From Pseudoalteromonas aurantia 208 (GTDB taxonomy: Bacteria; Pseudomonadota; Gammaproteobacteria; Enterobacterales; Alteromonadaceae), in contig NZ_AQGV01000012.1 of NCBI RefSeq assembly GCF_014858725.1, positions 310,001 through 374,000 on the forward strand: a stretch of DNA of 64,000 nt, given 5' to 3'. Each line of letters begins with the position of its first letter. Position 1 is the first letter of the stretch. The notes under the pieces are model-generated. The model had not been told where the DNA came from. It did no database searches and was given only the letters and a program-made list of their open reading frames with translations. The translations under genes were made by a program, and so were the position numbers. Below are positions 26,206 to 35,329 of this stretch, piece by piece.

Positions 26206-27630
26206 ATGCCGCTTATTACGTCAGCAGGTATTGGCTCAGGTTTAGATTTAGAGAGTATAATACGAGCTTCTGTGCAAGCCGAAAGCACGCCAAAAATAGA
26301 TGCTTTTACGCGAAAGCAAGAGTCACTCAAAGTGGAGCTATCTGCGATCGGTGAGGTGAAAGCTGCAATCTCCAAATTAAATGACACCATCGAAAAGCTT
26401 GCTGATCCTGAGAATTTTGGGAAGCGCACAGCGACTATTAAGCAGCCAACTTCGGGTGATTTATTCAGCGTAACTCCTACCAAGGATATATCTGTTGGGA
26501 AGTTTGATATTGCGGTTAATCAACTGGCGCAAGGGAGTAGGGCCGTTAGTGCAGATAATGCCTTTTCATCCGTTGATGATGTCGTAACAGCTTCTGGCGG
26601 TACACTAACCTTTAAAGCCGGTGCAGATAAAACCTTCGATTTAACGTTAAGTGCTGGAGCTACGCTTGCTCAATTAAGAGATTCTATTAATGCAGCGACA
26701 GATAACTTTGGTGTAACGGCAAACATTGTTAACACGGGTGATCCATTAGTAGGCTCTAAGTTGGTTCTGACTTCAAGCGTTTCTGGTGACGGAAATGACT
26801 TAGTTATAACTAGTGATACGGCAGAACTTGACGCCGTAGAAACACATGATGCGGCCAGTAACCCCACAGGTGGAATGGTTATTGGCAGTGACGATAAAGC
26901 CAAAGACGCCATTATAACAGTTGATGGATTAGCGGTTAAGAGTACAAGCAACACCTTTAAAGATGCTGTACAAGATATGACTATTAACGTGTTGAAAGCT
27001 AGTGATGTTGATGGAACAGGAACGGCTGACACTGCACAACTTAATATCGATTATGATAAAGAGTCAGTGTCTACACTGGTAGATGAATTTATAGCAAACT
27101 ACAATAATTTGATTGGTAACATAGGGTTTCAAACTCGTATTGGTAAACCATTAAATGGTGACTCCTCAATGAGGGGGCTAAAAGATCAACTCGTAAACAC
27201 GATTGGAAAACCTTTGACCGATGCGGGGCCATTTGGATCAATTTTTGACATTGGTTTGACTGTAAATAAAGAAGGGTATTTAGAGAAATCTTCTTTAGTT
27301 CGTAGTATCAATGACGCAATGGACCAAAATTTTGATGATATTGGCAAGGCTTTTGCAGGGGATAATGGCGTTGCCAAAGATTTGGAAAAGTTACTTGGCA
27401 ACTATATTGATTCTAGTGGTTTAATAAAGCAACGTGAAACATCATTAAATGGGCAACTTGATGACTTAAAAGATGATGTTGCAAATCACCAGTATAGGAT
27501 GGAGTCATTTGAGGCCGGGTTAAGAAAGCAGTACGCTGGACTAGATGTTTTATTGGCTAATATGAAACAGACTCAGCAATATTTGGGTGCTCAGCTTGCA
27601 AATTTACCTGGTTTTACTAAGACTAAATAG
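26206..27630 (+). CDS. fliD: Filament cap protein FliD (HAP2)
   Basis: 474 aa. N-terminal FliD domain (ITSAGIGSGLDLESIIRASV, about 5-100) and C-terminal FliD domain (about 240-465, with NNLIGNIGFQTRI and YAGLDVLLANMKQTQQYLGAQL). The cap promotes flagellin folding at the filament tip. Operon flaG-fliD-fliS-fliT-like. Confidence 0.96.
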   Translation: MPLITSAGIGSGLDLESIIRASVQAESTPKIDAFTRKQESLKVELSAIGEVKAAISKLNDTIEKLADPENFGKRTATIKQPTSGDLFSVTPTKDISVGKFDIAVNQLAQGSRAVSADNAFSSVDDVVTASGGTLTFKAGADKTFDLTLSAGATLAQLRDSINAATDNFGVTANIVNTGDPLVGSKLVLTSSVSGDGNDLVITSDTAELDAVETHDAASNPTGGMVIGSDDKAKDAIITVDGLAVKSTSNTFKDAVQDMTINVLKASDVDGTGTADTAQLNIDYDKESVSTLVDEFIANYNNLIGNIGFQTRIGKPLNGDSSMRGLKDQLVNTIGKPLTDAGPFGSIFDIGLTVNKEGYLEKSSLVRSINDAMDQNFDDIGKAFAGDNGVAKDLEKLLGNYIDSSGLIKQRETSLNGQLDDLKDDVANHQYRMESFEAGLRKQYAGLDVLLANMKQTQQYLGAQLANLPGFTKTK

Positions 27631-27642
27631 ATAGAGGCGGTT

Positions 27643-28065
27643 ATGTACAACGCAAAAGTAAAGAATTATCAAAAAGAAGCCTTGAAAACTAGGGTTGCAG
27701 GTGCTGATAGATTTGAGATTATTCAAATGTTGATGTCTGGCGCAATTGAAAAGATGGTATTTGCCAAGGTTGCCATTGAAAAAAAGAATTTAGAGGCAAA
27801 GTCTGAACATTTGTCCAAGGCATCGGCGATCATTGATGGCTTAAGAGGCTGTTTAGACTTTGATGCGGGTGGAGAAGTAACAGAAAATCTCTACGCATTA
27901 TACTCCTATATGATCGAACGACTTTTAGATGCCAGTATCAAAAATGATGTAGAAATTGTAGATGAAGTCTCAGGGTTACTAAAAGAAATTAAATCAGCTT
28001 GGGACGCGATCCCATTTGATGTTAGGCAAGCTACGCTAAACGCCAGCGATACTCATGCCGGATAA
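27643..28065 (+). CDS. fliS: Flagellin export chaperone FliS
   Basis: 140 aa, all helical. Characteristic stretches YQKEALKTRVAGADRFEIIQ and SKASAIIDGLRGCLDFDAGG, then ENLYALYSYMIERLLDA. It binds the flagellin C-terminus before export. Its end overlaps the next gene by 11 bases. Confidence 0.95.
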   Translation: MYNAKVKNYQKEALKTRVAGADRFEIIQMLMSGAIEKMVFAKVAIEKKNLEAKSEHLSKASAIIDGLRGCLDFDAGGEVTENLYALYSYMIERLLDASIKNDVEIVDEVSGLLKEIKSAWDAIPFDVRQATLNASDTHAG

Positions 28066-28345
28066 TTACCAGTGCTTTTTGTTGAAAGTAAAGAGTATAA
28101 ATGAACTTTTAGAATCAGACGAAATTGATAGTGCAATTAAAAAGGCCGATGAACTTTTTGATGAAGTACGTACTATCAAAGGCGTTTCAGACTTAACTGA
28201 AGAAGAGACCGGTGACCTTGTTGAGTTTTATGACTTATTAGAAGCAACAGTAGGCCAAATTGAGTTGAAAAAGCGAAAAATTAGTGAGTCTCTTCGAAAT
28301 ACGAGTGCGAGTCAAAAGGCCATTAAATTTTATAAGTCAATCTAA
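28055..28345 (+). CDS. Small helical protein, FliT-like flagellar chaperone (putative)
   Basis: 96 aa, mostly charged helix. The position directly after fliS is where fliT or Vibrio flaI sits, and the size and helix content agree, but no diagnostic motif is visible. It overlaps the fliS stop, so translation is coupled. The first residues after ATG 28055 look unlike a helix start, so a later start (for example near 28080) is possible. Confidence 0.6.
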   Translation: MPDNYQCFLLKVKSINELLESDEIDSAIKKADELFDEVRTIKGVSDLTEEETGDLVEFYDLLEATVGQIELKKRKISESLRNTSASQKAIKFYKSI

Positions 28346-28368
28346 TTAATCAGTGATATGAGTAGGAT

Positions 28369-30462
28369 ATGGTCGAGTTTAAAGACGCAGAAAGTCAACT
28401 ACAACAAATAGAAAAAACTTTGCAAGCTTCAGTTGAAAAGAATGTTTTAGAAGAGAAGTTTATTGAAGAAGCAAATAATCAATATGAAATAAATTTGGTT
28501 GCGTTTAAAAAATACCTCCCCGAAATTTATGATAAATATATTAATTTTTCGCCGAAAGAAAGTTTTAACCTTTTTCTGAATGATAACGGCACCCCTAACT
28601 TAGTCGATTATGGTACAAACTGCCCCATTTATTCTGCAGATCCCATATCTCAGGTAAAAGATCAGGTAGAAAACGCGATAAAAAGTCCTGTATTTTCAAA
28701 AATAAGTTATCACTACCTGGAAAAGCTAGATAACCAATACGACTTCATTCACGTGGATTTAATTAAGTCAGCAGGAAAGGTATACAATAAAGCGCGCAAC
28801 AGTCTTGAAGTGAATACAGAGTTAAGGGGTAAAGTGCCGAGCTCCGTGATTTTTGGTGTTGGTTTAGGGTATCATTTAAATGCTGTTTTAGATGCTGTGC
28901 CGAGTGAATATATAAATCTATTTGAACCTGAAGAGGATTACTTTTTTGCGAGTTTGTTTACTTTTGATTGGGCTAGTTATTTAAAAAAAATTGATGATAA
29001 AGGCCTCTCATTATATCTCAGCGTAGGTGTAGACGAGGAAGGCGTTTATAAAGAATTATACAGTAGAGCACAAGAGCAAGGCCCATTTACCATTTCAAAT
29101 TCATGGTTCTTTCAGCATTATCCATCACTTTCAATTAATAACTTAATATTGAAGCTAAAAGACAATTTCCATGAATTCTTTATGGGGTGGGGGTTTATTG
29201 ACGATGCATTTATGAGTTTGGCGCATAGTTGTGAAAATGTAAAACGTCAACTACCCATGTTTCGTGCTCGTTACGATGTAGAGAATCAATTTAAAGACTT
29301 TCCTGTTTTTATTGTCGCTAATGGACCATCTCTTGATAATGATATTGAATTTATTAAAAAGTTTAGAGACGACGTCATCGTTGTATCATGTAACTCAGCG
29401 AGTACGGCTTTAATAAAAAATGGGATTGTTCCTGATTTTCATGCTGCATTAGAACGATCTAGAGCAACCTACGATTTCTTAAAGGCATTTCTGCCAGAAG
29501 ATGCCAGAAAACAAATGTCTCTATTGACAGTAAATGTGATGCATCAAGATGTTGCAAGTTTATTTTCGTGGGCTGGCGCGGCACTAAAAGGTCGAGAAGC
29601 GGGTACCAGTTTACATCAAGTAGCTGAAATATTTAGTCAAAGAGAGCCTAGCGCGACAATTCCATTTTGTAACCCTTTAGTCGGCAATATGGCGTTGAGT
29701 TATGTCGTTTCTTTAGGTTTTAAGAATATTTATATGTTCGGTGTAGACAATGGCTATGTTGATCCAGCGCATCATCACTCTAAATCAAGTATGTATTATA
29801 ACTCTGAAGGTGACACTGTATATCAGCCATTGCAAATAGGCTCACAATTGAGGGTTCCAGGCAACTTTGGTAAAGAAGTTATTGCTGATCATTTTCTTTA
29901 CTCAGGAAAAGTTCAAATGGAGCGGGTACTGCGAACCGCGCGTGCGCAGGGCGTAAGTTGCTTTAATTGTAGCGACGGTTCATTTGTAGAGGGTACAACG
30001 CCTTTGCGCTCTGATGATATTATACTGTCCAGCAACACCCGACGAAGAGAAAATGTAATTGATTATATCAAATCAGAGTTATTTTACACACCAGACAAGG
30101 ACTTTGATTTAGAAGAGTATTTAGATTTTGAAGGCTTTGAAAAGTTATGCTCAACAATGATCGAGATCTTATCTGAGCCGGTATCGGTCAGAAGTGAAGC
30201 TTTCGAGCAAGTAATGAAACAAATTCGATTATTAATGTCACTTAAGGAAACTCAATTTAGCCATCATTTTATGGTACTAGAAGGTGAAGCTTTATATTTA
30301 AACTCAATAATAATCAATATGTTATTTAACTATGGAGATGATGAATCGATTATGCCTTTTTACCAAGAATTGAAAGGTGTGTGGTGTGACTTTTTAGAGG
30401 ACGCGCCAAGTTTGTATAGGAAGAATTGGAATAAAGCCAGCGATCATGTATTTGAAGTTTAA
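28369..30462 (+). CDS. maf: Motility accessory factor (Maf) flagellin glycosyltransferase
   Basis: 697 aa. An N-terminal region (about 60-290) typical of Maf proteins is followed by the MAF_flag10/DUF115 domain (about 310-500), with IVANGPSLDND near 312-322, VVSCNSASTALIKNGIVPD and YMFGVDNGYVDP. A helical C-terminal tail follows. Maf proteins of this family transfer pseudaminic or legionaminic acid from CMP-sugar to Ser/Thr of flagellin in the cytoplasm before export (shown in Aeromonas, Campylobacter, Magnetospirillum and Geobacillus). It sits between the flagellin chaperone genes and the sugar-biosynthesis island. RBS AGTAGGA before the ATG. Confidence 0.93.
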   Translation: MVEFKDAESQLQQIEKTLQASVEKNVLEEKFIEEANNQYEINLVAFKKYLPEIYDKYINFSPKESFNLFLNDNGTPNLVDYGTNCPIYSADPISQVKDQVENAIKSPVFSKISYHYLEKLDNQYDFIHVDLIKSAGKVYNKARNSLEVNTELRGKVPSSVIFGVGLGYHLNAVLDAVPSEYINLFEPEEDYFFASLFTFDWASYLKKIDDKGLSLYLSVGVDEEGVYKELYSRAQEQGPFTISNSWFFQHYPSLSINNLILKLKDNFHEFFMGWGFIDDAFMSLAHSCENVKRQLPMFRARYDVENQFKDFPVFIVANGPSLDNDIEFIKKFRDDVIVVSCNSASTALIKNGIVPDFHAALERSRATYDFLKAFLPEDARKQMSLLTVNVMHQDVASLFSWAGAALKGREAGTSLHQVAEIFSQREPSATIPFCNPLVGNMALSYVVSLGFKNIYMFGVDNGYVDPAHHHSKSSMYYNSEGDTVYQPLQIGSQLRVPGNFGKEVIADHFLYSGKVQMERVLRTARAQGVSCFNCSDGSFVEGTTPLRSDDIILSSNTRRRENVIDYIKSELFYTPDKDFDLEEYLDFEGFEKLCSTMIEILSEPVSVRSEAFEQVMKQIRLLMSLKETQFSHHFMVLEGEALYLNSIIINMLFNYGDDESIMPFYQELKGVWCDFLEDAPSLYRKNWNKASDHVFEV

Positions 30463-30480
30463 TTCATAGGAATATGTGTC

Positions 30481-31848
30481 ATGCATAAACAGAAAGTAGT
30501 GATTGTTGGGGGAGGGATTTCAGGTTTGTTTGCAGCTAATAAATTGGCTGCATATGACCAGTTTGACATTACATTGATTGAGTCAAGTGACCGGTGTGGA
30601 GGCCTGCTAAATGCTTACCGTTCGGAACAGGGAGTGCTGTATGATCAAGGTACGCATTTAGCTTCAAAAACAGGGATCGCACATATTGATAAGATTCTTT
30701 TCGGCGAGGGTAAACTAGCTAAGCACTGGCATGAATTTTCATATCTAAATTCAGGAAACTACTTTTCCGGGCAATGGAATTTAAAGACACAAGTTGTTGA
30801 TATTAGATCACTACCTACGGAGTGTTATCAGAAATGTGTTGGTGAGCTGTTAACGTCAGTCAGTGATATGACAACAGAAGATTATCGTACATTTATTCGC
30901 TCTCATGTTGGGAGTTACTTGTCTGACAAACTGTTTACTCCATCTGTCAAAAAGTTATATGGTGATGAGGTTGACTTTACTCATTTGAAACCAAAAGTGG
31001 GTTATTTTGGTTTAAACCGTGTCGTTGCGTTTGATGATGAAACATCTGAAGTATTAAAAAGCATTCCTAAATATGATGAAAAGTTGGCATTCTCGTCTAG
31101 TAAATACTTTGCTGAAAAAATGAATATCACAGAGTCATATTTATATCCAAAAAGTGAATTAGGAATACAGTTTTGGACTGATAGTCTACTTAATAGCGCC
31201 GTCAATAAAGGAGTTAAGGTTAAGACGTCCTCCCAAATAACTCATTTAAATGTTCAGCAAGCTAATGTGACGAAAGTGGAGTTAAAAGGCGGGGAAAGCC
31301 TCGATTGCGAATATGTTATTTGGACTGCGCCACCATTTTTGGCTTTAAGGCTTGCAAATATAGCGTTTACGTCAACGTATCGGCCTGTACTTAGAACCGC
31401 CAATCTTTTCCATTTTTCGTTTAACCGACCTATTTTAAATTCTCAAAATCACTATGTGTGGAATTGGGATGAGTCGTTCAAATCATTCAGAATTACATTG
31501 TATGACAATATTGCTGGTAGGGCTGAGAAAGGCAGCCGGTTAACTCTTGAAATATTATCCAATGAGGAACAAAGTGAATTATTGTGTTATGAGCGTGCGC
31601 TCGAGGAGTTAAAAGAGTTAGGGTTAATAGACAATAGCCATATTGTCATCGATCAAGCAAGACAGACAATTCCTAATACTTTCCCGGTTCCAACTAAGCA
31701 GTTAGATAATACAGTTAAAGAGGTGGGTGAGTTGTTAAGGCTGTCTCTCAAAAATGTTATTTTTGCTGGTCGGCATAGTTCAACTGCGTGGTTACAAACT
31801 GATGTGATTAAGTCGATAGACAAACAAATTGAAGAAATATTTTTTTAA
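30481..31848 (+). CDS. FAD-dependent oxidoreductase, amine-oxidase/UGM-like (copy 1)
   Basis: 455 aa. Starts with the dinucleotide-binding motif VVIVGGGISGLFAANKL and an LIESSDRCGGLL continuation, typical of flavin amine oxidases, protoporphyrinogen-oxidase-like enzymes and UDP-galactopyranose mutases. It has a clear colinear paralogue at 39724-41115 (shared YDQGTH, GNYF-G-W, KLYG, YLYPKS, LRTAN, WNWD). The substrate is unknown. In this context it may oxidise or isomerise a nucleotide-linked or CMP-linked sugar, or an amino group introduced by one of the aminotransferases. The next gene's true start lies 10 bases beyond its stop. Confidence 0.75.
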   Translation: MHKQKVVIVGGGISGLFAANKLAAYDQFDITLIESSDRCGGLLNAYRSEQGVLYDQGTHLASKTGIAHIDKILFGEGKLAKHWHEFSYLNSGNYFSGQWNLKTQVVDIRSLPTECYQKCVGELLTSVSDMTTEDYRTFIRSHVGSYLSDKLFTPSVKKLYGDEVDFTHLKPKVGYFGLNRVVAFDDETSEVLKSIPKYDEKLAFSSSKYFAEKMNITESYLYPKSELGIQFWTDSLLNSAVNKGVKVKTSSQITHLNVQQANVTKVELKGGESLDCEYVIWTAPPFLALRLANIAFTSTYRPVLRTANLFHFSFNRPILNSQNHYVWNWDESFKSFRITLYDNIAGRAEKGSRLTLEILSNEEQSELLCYERALEELKELGLIDNSHIVIDQARQTIPNTFPVPTKQLDNTVKEVGELLRLSLKNVIFAGRHSSTAWLQTDVIKSIDKQIEEIFF

Positions 31849-31858
31849 CGGAGTGGTT

Positions 31859-32524
31859 ATGGGTTTTTCAAAAGAGTGGGATGAGCTATACAGAAACAAT
31901 CGTCATATGTCGATTTGGCCGTGGAGTCAGCTTGTTAGTTTATGTTTGCGGCACACCCCATTGGCTTCGTGTGATAGAGAGTTCAGAGTATTAGAAGTAG
32001 GGTGTGGGGCGGGTGCAAATCTTCCTTTCTTTCAAACTTATACTGATAAAGTTTCAGCTTTAGATGGTAGTGAACATATTGTTTCACTTTTGAAAAATAG
32101 GTTTTCTGAGTTTGCTGATAATATTAAAGTAGCTGATTTCACAAAACTATTGCCATTTGAGAGTAAATTTAACTTAATTGTTGATAGAGGTGCATCTGTA
32201 CATAATGATACAGCTTCTATAGAAGCGTATTTAGATTTGGCATATAAACAATTAGAAGAAGGCGGTCACTTAATTATCACCGATTGGTTTAGCACTGAGC
32301 ATGGTTATTTTGAATTGGGTATACCGCAAGAGAAAGATAGCTATACGCGCTCAGGTTATGATTCAGGCCCATTTTCGGGGGTCGGCAATGTTCACTTTTT
32401 TGATAGAGAACTTATTGTAAAGTTGACTCAGAAGTTCGGTCTTGTTCATTTAGAACACTCGATCACTCACGTAGATGGTATTGAGCAACAAGGAGCAGCT
32501 TGGAGCTTAGTTCTTCAAAAGTAA
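31859..32524 (+). CDS. SAM-dependent methyltransferase (class I)
   Basis: 221 aa from the ATG at 31859, chosen because ACGGAG precedes it at good spacing; an upstream in-frame ATG at 31829 would overlap the previous gene. The SAM motif is VLEVGCGAGANLPFF (about 44-58), with SALDGSEHIV as the acidic second strand. The C-terminal half has the substrate lid. Resembles small sugar or metabolite methyltransferases; predicted to O- or N-methylate the flagellar sugar. Confidence 0.75.
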   Translation: MGFSKEWDELYRNNRHMSIWPWSQLVSLCLRHTPLASCDREFRVLEVGCGAGANLPFFQTYTDKVSALDGSEHIVSLLKNRFSEFADNIKVADFTKLLPFESKFNLIVDRGASVHNDTASIEAYLDLAYKQLEEGGHLIITDWFSTEHGYFELGIPQEKDSYTRSGYDSGPFSGVGNVHFFDRELIVKLTQKFGLVHLEHSITHVDGIEQQGAAWSLVLQK

Positions 32525-32528
32525 GTTG

Positions 32529-33032
32529 ATGATAGATACACCACGCTTTTTCCTGAAAGAGTTACAGAAACAACATGCTACACCGCAGTATTTGTCATGG
32601 CTAAGAGGTGATGCCAGTCATTACTTAACCAATATTCAGACTGATTTAACTAGTCTAGAAGAGTATATTCATAAATCGCTCTCAGATACTAATACGCTAC
32701 TGTTAGGGATTTTTGTTAAAAAGTCGAATTTACATATTGGAAATATAAAGTTTGAGTTTTTAGATCATGATAGAAAAATAGTTGAAATGGGAATTTTGAT
32801 TGGCGAGCCAGCATTTCATGGTGTTGGCGTCGCAGGTGAAGTTATCAAAGCATTTTCAGAGTATACGATAAGAAAATACGGCACTAATTTAATGGTCCTA
32901 GGGGTCAGTAAACATAACAAGAATGCAATTTCTGCTTATAAAAAGCTAGGATTTAAACCTGAAAGCCGACCATTATCGAGTATCAATAGTAAAGATGGAA
33001 TACTCATGTCTTGGAGTATGATAAGTGAATAA
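32529..33032 (+). CDS. GNAT N-acetyltransferase (RimJ/RimL-like), PseH candidate
   Basis: 167 aa. N-terminal FFLKELQKQHATPQYLSWLRG and the acetyl-CoA region GEPAFHGVGVAGEVIKAF followed by ISAYKKLGFKPE identify a RimJ/RimL-type GNAT. PseH, which acetylates the 4-amino group of the PseC product, is of this fold and length, and no other short GNAT is present, so it is the best PseH candidate. A TTG at 32526 directly precedes the ATG. It overlaps the next gene by 8 bases. Confidence 0.72.
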   Translation: MIDTPRFFLKELQKQHATPQYLSWLRGDASHYLTNIQTDLTSLEEYIHKSLSDTNTLLLGIFVKKSNLHIGNIKFEFLDHDRKIVEMGILIGEPAFHGVGVAGEVIKAFSEYTIRKYGTNLMVLGVSKHNKNAISAYKKLGFKPESRPLSSINSKDGILMSWSMISE

Positions 33033-34353
33033 AAAAACAGTACCTTTTACTGCATTGGGATTGGAAATGCACCAATGGGCAAAAGAACTCTTTCCGATTT
33101 GCCGAAGTTTGACGGGTGATGGAGTAAGAGAAACATTATCTTACATTCAGAAGTTTGTTCCTGAGTTAGAAGTCCATTCAGTACCATCGGGTTCTATGGT
33201 GTTTGACTGGCAGGTTCCACAAGAGTGGAAGATTAGCGAAGCCTATATTTTAGCACCTGACGGTAGCAAAATTATTGATTACAAAGATCATAATTTACAT
33301 GTGTTAAATTATTCAACTGCAGTTAATGAGATAATGCCTCTTAAAGAGTTACAACAGCACCTTTATTCTTTACCAGAACAGCCAGATGCAATTCCTTATG
33401 TTACTTCTTACTATGCGCCACGTTGGGGGTTTTGTTTAACGCAAAAGCAACGTGATAGTTTAAAATCAGGCAATTATAAAGTAGTGATAGATTCGGAACA
33501 CTTTGATGGTGAATTAAACTATGGCGAATATTATCTCCCTGGTGAAAGTGACGAAGAGGTACTTATCTCGACTTATATTTGTCATCCATCGATGGCTAAT
33601 AATGAACTTTCAGGGCCAGTTGTTACTATGGCATTAATTCAACAGTTGCAGCAGTGGAAAGGCAGAAAGTATAGCTATAGATTTGTTTTTGTACCGGAAA
33701 CAATTGGCGCAATTGCATTTTTATCACAGCGTTTGAAAGAAATTAAACGTAGAATTATTGCGGGGTATGTGCTGACCTGTATCGGTGATGAACGGAATCA
33801 CTCATATTTACAATCGCGGATGGAAAACACCCTTTCCGACAGGGCCGCAATGCATATGTTTGATTATTTCGCTCCTAATTACTGTTTGTATGATTATTTA
33901 TCTCGAGGGAGTGACGAGAGGCAGTATTGCGCCCCTGGGGTAGACTTACCAATTGGTTCTATCATGCGAACTCGTTATGGCGACTATCCAGAATACCATA
34001 CCTCTTTAGATGATTTAAATCTTGTTACGGCGAGTGGTTTAAGCGGTGGGTTAGAGTCAGTATATAAGGCAATTCAACTTATTGAAGCAAATGCATATTA
34101 TAGTGTAACTGTTTTATGTGAACCTCAGTTGGGTAAAAGGGGATTGTACCCCACGTTGAGCAGTATGTCGCTGGATTATACCGATGTTAGAACATTAACG
34201 AACTTTATTACTTACTGTGATGGCAAACATGATCTAATTGCTATTGCTGAAAAAATTAAGGTGAATGCCCTAGAGTTATTACCAACCCTAAATCGACTGT
34301 TGAAGGAAGGGCTATTGGTGAAAGTAGAAGAAAATAATGTCGAAATTGAATAA
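33025..34353 (+). CDS. DUF4910/DUF2172 peptidase-fold protein with C-terminal winged-helix-like region
   Basis: 442 aa, GTG start inside the preceding gene with GGAG upstream. The core resembles zinc aminopeptidase-fold DUF4910 proteins: STYICHPSMANNELSG (about 181-196) carries His and Asn/Glu metal-ligand candidates, FVPETIGAIAF (about 224) the Glu, and YHTSLDD (about 324) a late His. The last 70 residues (LIAIAEKIKVNALELLPTLN onward) look like a small winged helix. Such proteins recur in surface-sugar clusters of many bacteria, without an established reaction that I know. A deacylase or amide hydrolase on an N-acyl sugar is a plausible guess. Confidence 0.7.
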   Translation: MNKKTVPFTALGLEMHQWAKELFPICRSLTGDGVRETLSYIQKFVPELEVHSVPSGSMVFDWQVPQEWKISEAYILAPDGSKIIDYKDHNLHVLNYSTAVNEIMPLKELQQHLYSLPEQPDAIPYVTSYYAPRWGFCLTQKQRDSLKSGNYKVVIDSEHFDGELNYGEYYLPGESDEEVLISTYICHPSMANNELSGPVVTMALIQQLQQWKGRKYSYRFVFVPETIGAIAFLSQRLKEIKRRIIAGYVLTCIGDERNHSYLQSRMENTLSDRAAMHMFDYFAPNYCLYDYLSRGSDERQYCAPGVDLPIGSIMRTRYGDYPEYHTSLDDLNLVTASGLSGGLESVYKAIQLIEANAYYSVTVLCEPQLGKRGLYPTLSSMSLDYTDVRTLTNFITYCDGKHDLIAIAEKIKVNALELLPTLNRLLKEGLLVKVEENNVEIE

Positions 34354-35329
34354 TTACAAAGTAGTAGCTACACAAATTGATGGGGATTGGGATATATTGG
34401 TAGAGTCCTCAAGTAGCGCTACTCCATTTGCTTTATCAAGCTTTGTTAATGCATTACATGGAAACTTTAGAGCGTTCTTATGTAAGAAAGGTGATGAGAT
34501 TGTTGCTGGTTGTTTGATTGTATTAGATGATACTGAACACAATGTGGTAGGGCATGACCTAGTTGTACATGATGGGATATTTTTTCGGGAATTTGAGAAA
34601 CTAAATCGAGCCCAAAAAAATTCCGAGCAGTTTAAGGCGCTACAATGTATCGCTGAATTTCTCGCTGAAGAATATAGTCACATAGATCTTACCCTTGCAC
34701 CAATGCTGACGGATGTAAGGGCTTTTCAATGGGTGCATTATCATGATAATCAGCCTATGTATCAGGAATCCATTCGATATACTAGTTTTGTGGATATTAG
34801 AGAGTTTTTAGACAAAAAGCCGTTAGAGGACTTTACGTTATATCAGGACGCGTCAGTTTCGAGGCGTCAGGAAATAAGATATGGCTACCGCAAAGGGGTG
34901 AAAGTATTTGATAGTAATGATTTTGAAAGATTTATTTTGTTATATAAAAATACATTTGAACGGCAAAATATTGAATTGGAAAATGATTTGTTGATACAAA
35001 TGTCAAAGCTATTGGTCAGTTTGTATAATGATAATCGTATACTTATGATATCCGCTTCTACAACGAATGATGAAGTGGGTAGTATGGCAGTGTTTTTGAT
35101 GATGGCTGATAAAGCGTACTATTTGTTTGGAGCAAATGACTATGCGCTTAGAAATGCGCATACAGGGACTGCGGTATTGTGGCAAGCCTTTCCTTTTCTT
35201 GCAAAAAAAGGCATAGTAAGCTTAGACTTAGAAGGTGTTAATAGCCCTGACAGAGGATGGTTTAAAATGAGTTTTGGCGCAACAATTCAGCCATACATTA
35301 GTCTGACTTACCGAGCTGACAAAGACTAA
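34337..35329 (+). CDS. FemAB/GNAT-like acyltransferase
   Basis: 330 aa, overlapping the previous gene by 17 bases. Shows the two-lobed plan of FemAB/BioF2-like acetyltransferases: FRAFLCKKGDEIVAGCLIV in the first lobe, and SRRQEIRYGYRKGVKVF, then DRGWFKMSFGATIQPYISL at the end (the GFKxSFGG-like signature). Such enzymes attach acyl or aminoacyl groups to amino-sugars. Its 3' end overlaps the convergent gene by 32 bp. Confidence 0.72.
   Translation: MSKLNNYKVVATQIDGDWDILVESSSSATPFALSSFVNALHGNFRAFLCKKGDEIVAGCLIVLDDTEHNVVGHDLVVHDGIFFREFEKLNRAQKNSEQFKALQCIAEFLAEEYSHIDLTLAPMLTDVRAFQWVHYHDNQPMYQESIRYTSFVDIREFLDKKPLEDFTLYQDASVSRRQEIRYGYRKGVKVFDSNDFERFILLYKNTFERQNIELENDLLIQMSKLLVSLYNDNRILMISASTTNDEVGSMAVFLMMADKAYYLFGANDYALRNAHTGTAVLWQAFPFLAKKGIVSLDLEGVNSPDRGWFKMSFGATIQPYISLTYRADKD

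Noticed and set aside
32526..32531. TTG at 32526 as start of the GNAT gene
   Set aside because: An ATG follows immediately in frame and is the simpler choice; the protein differs by one residue.
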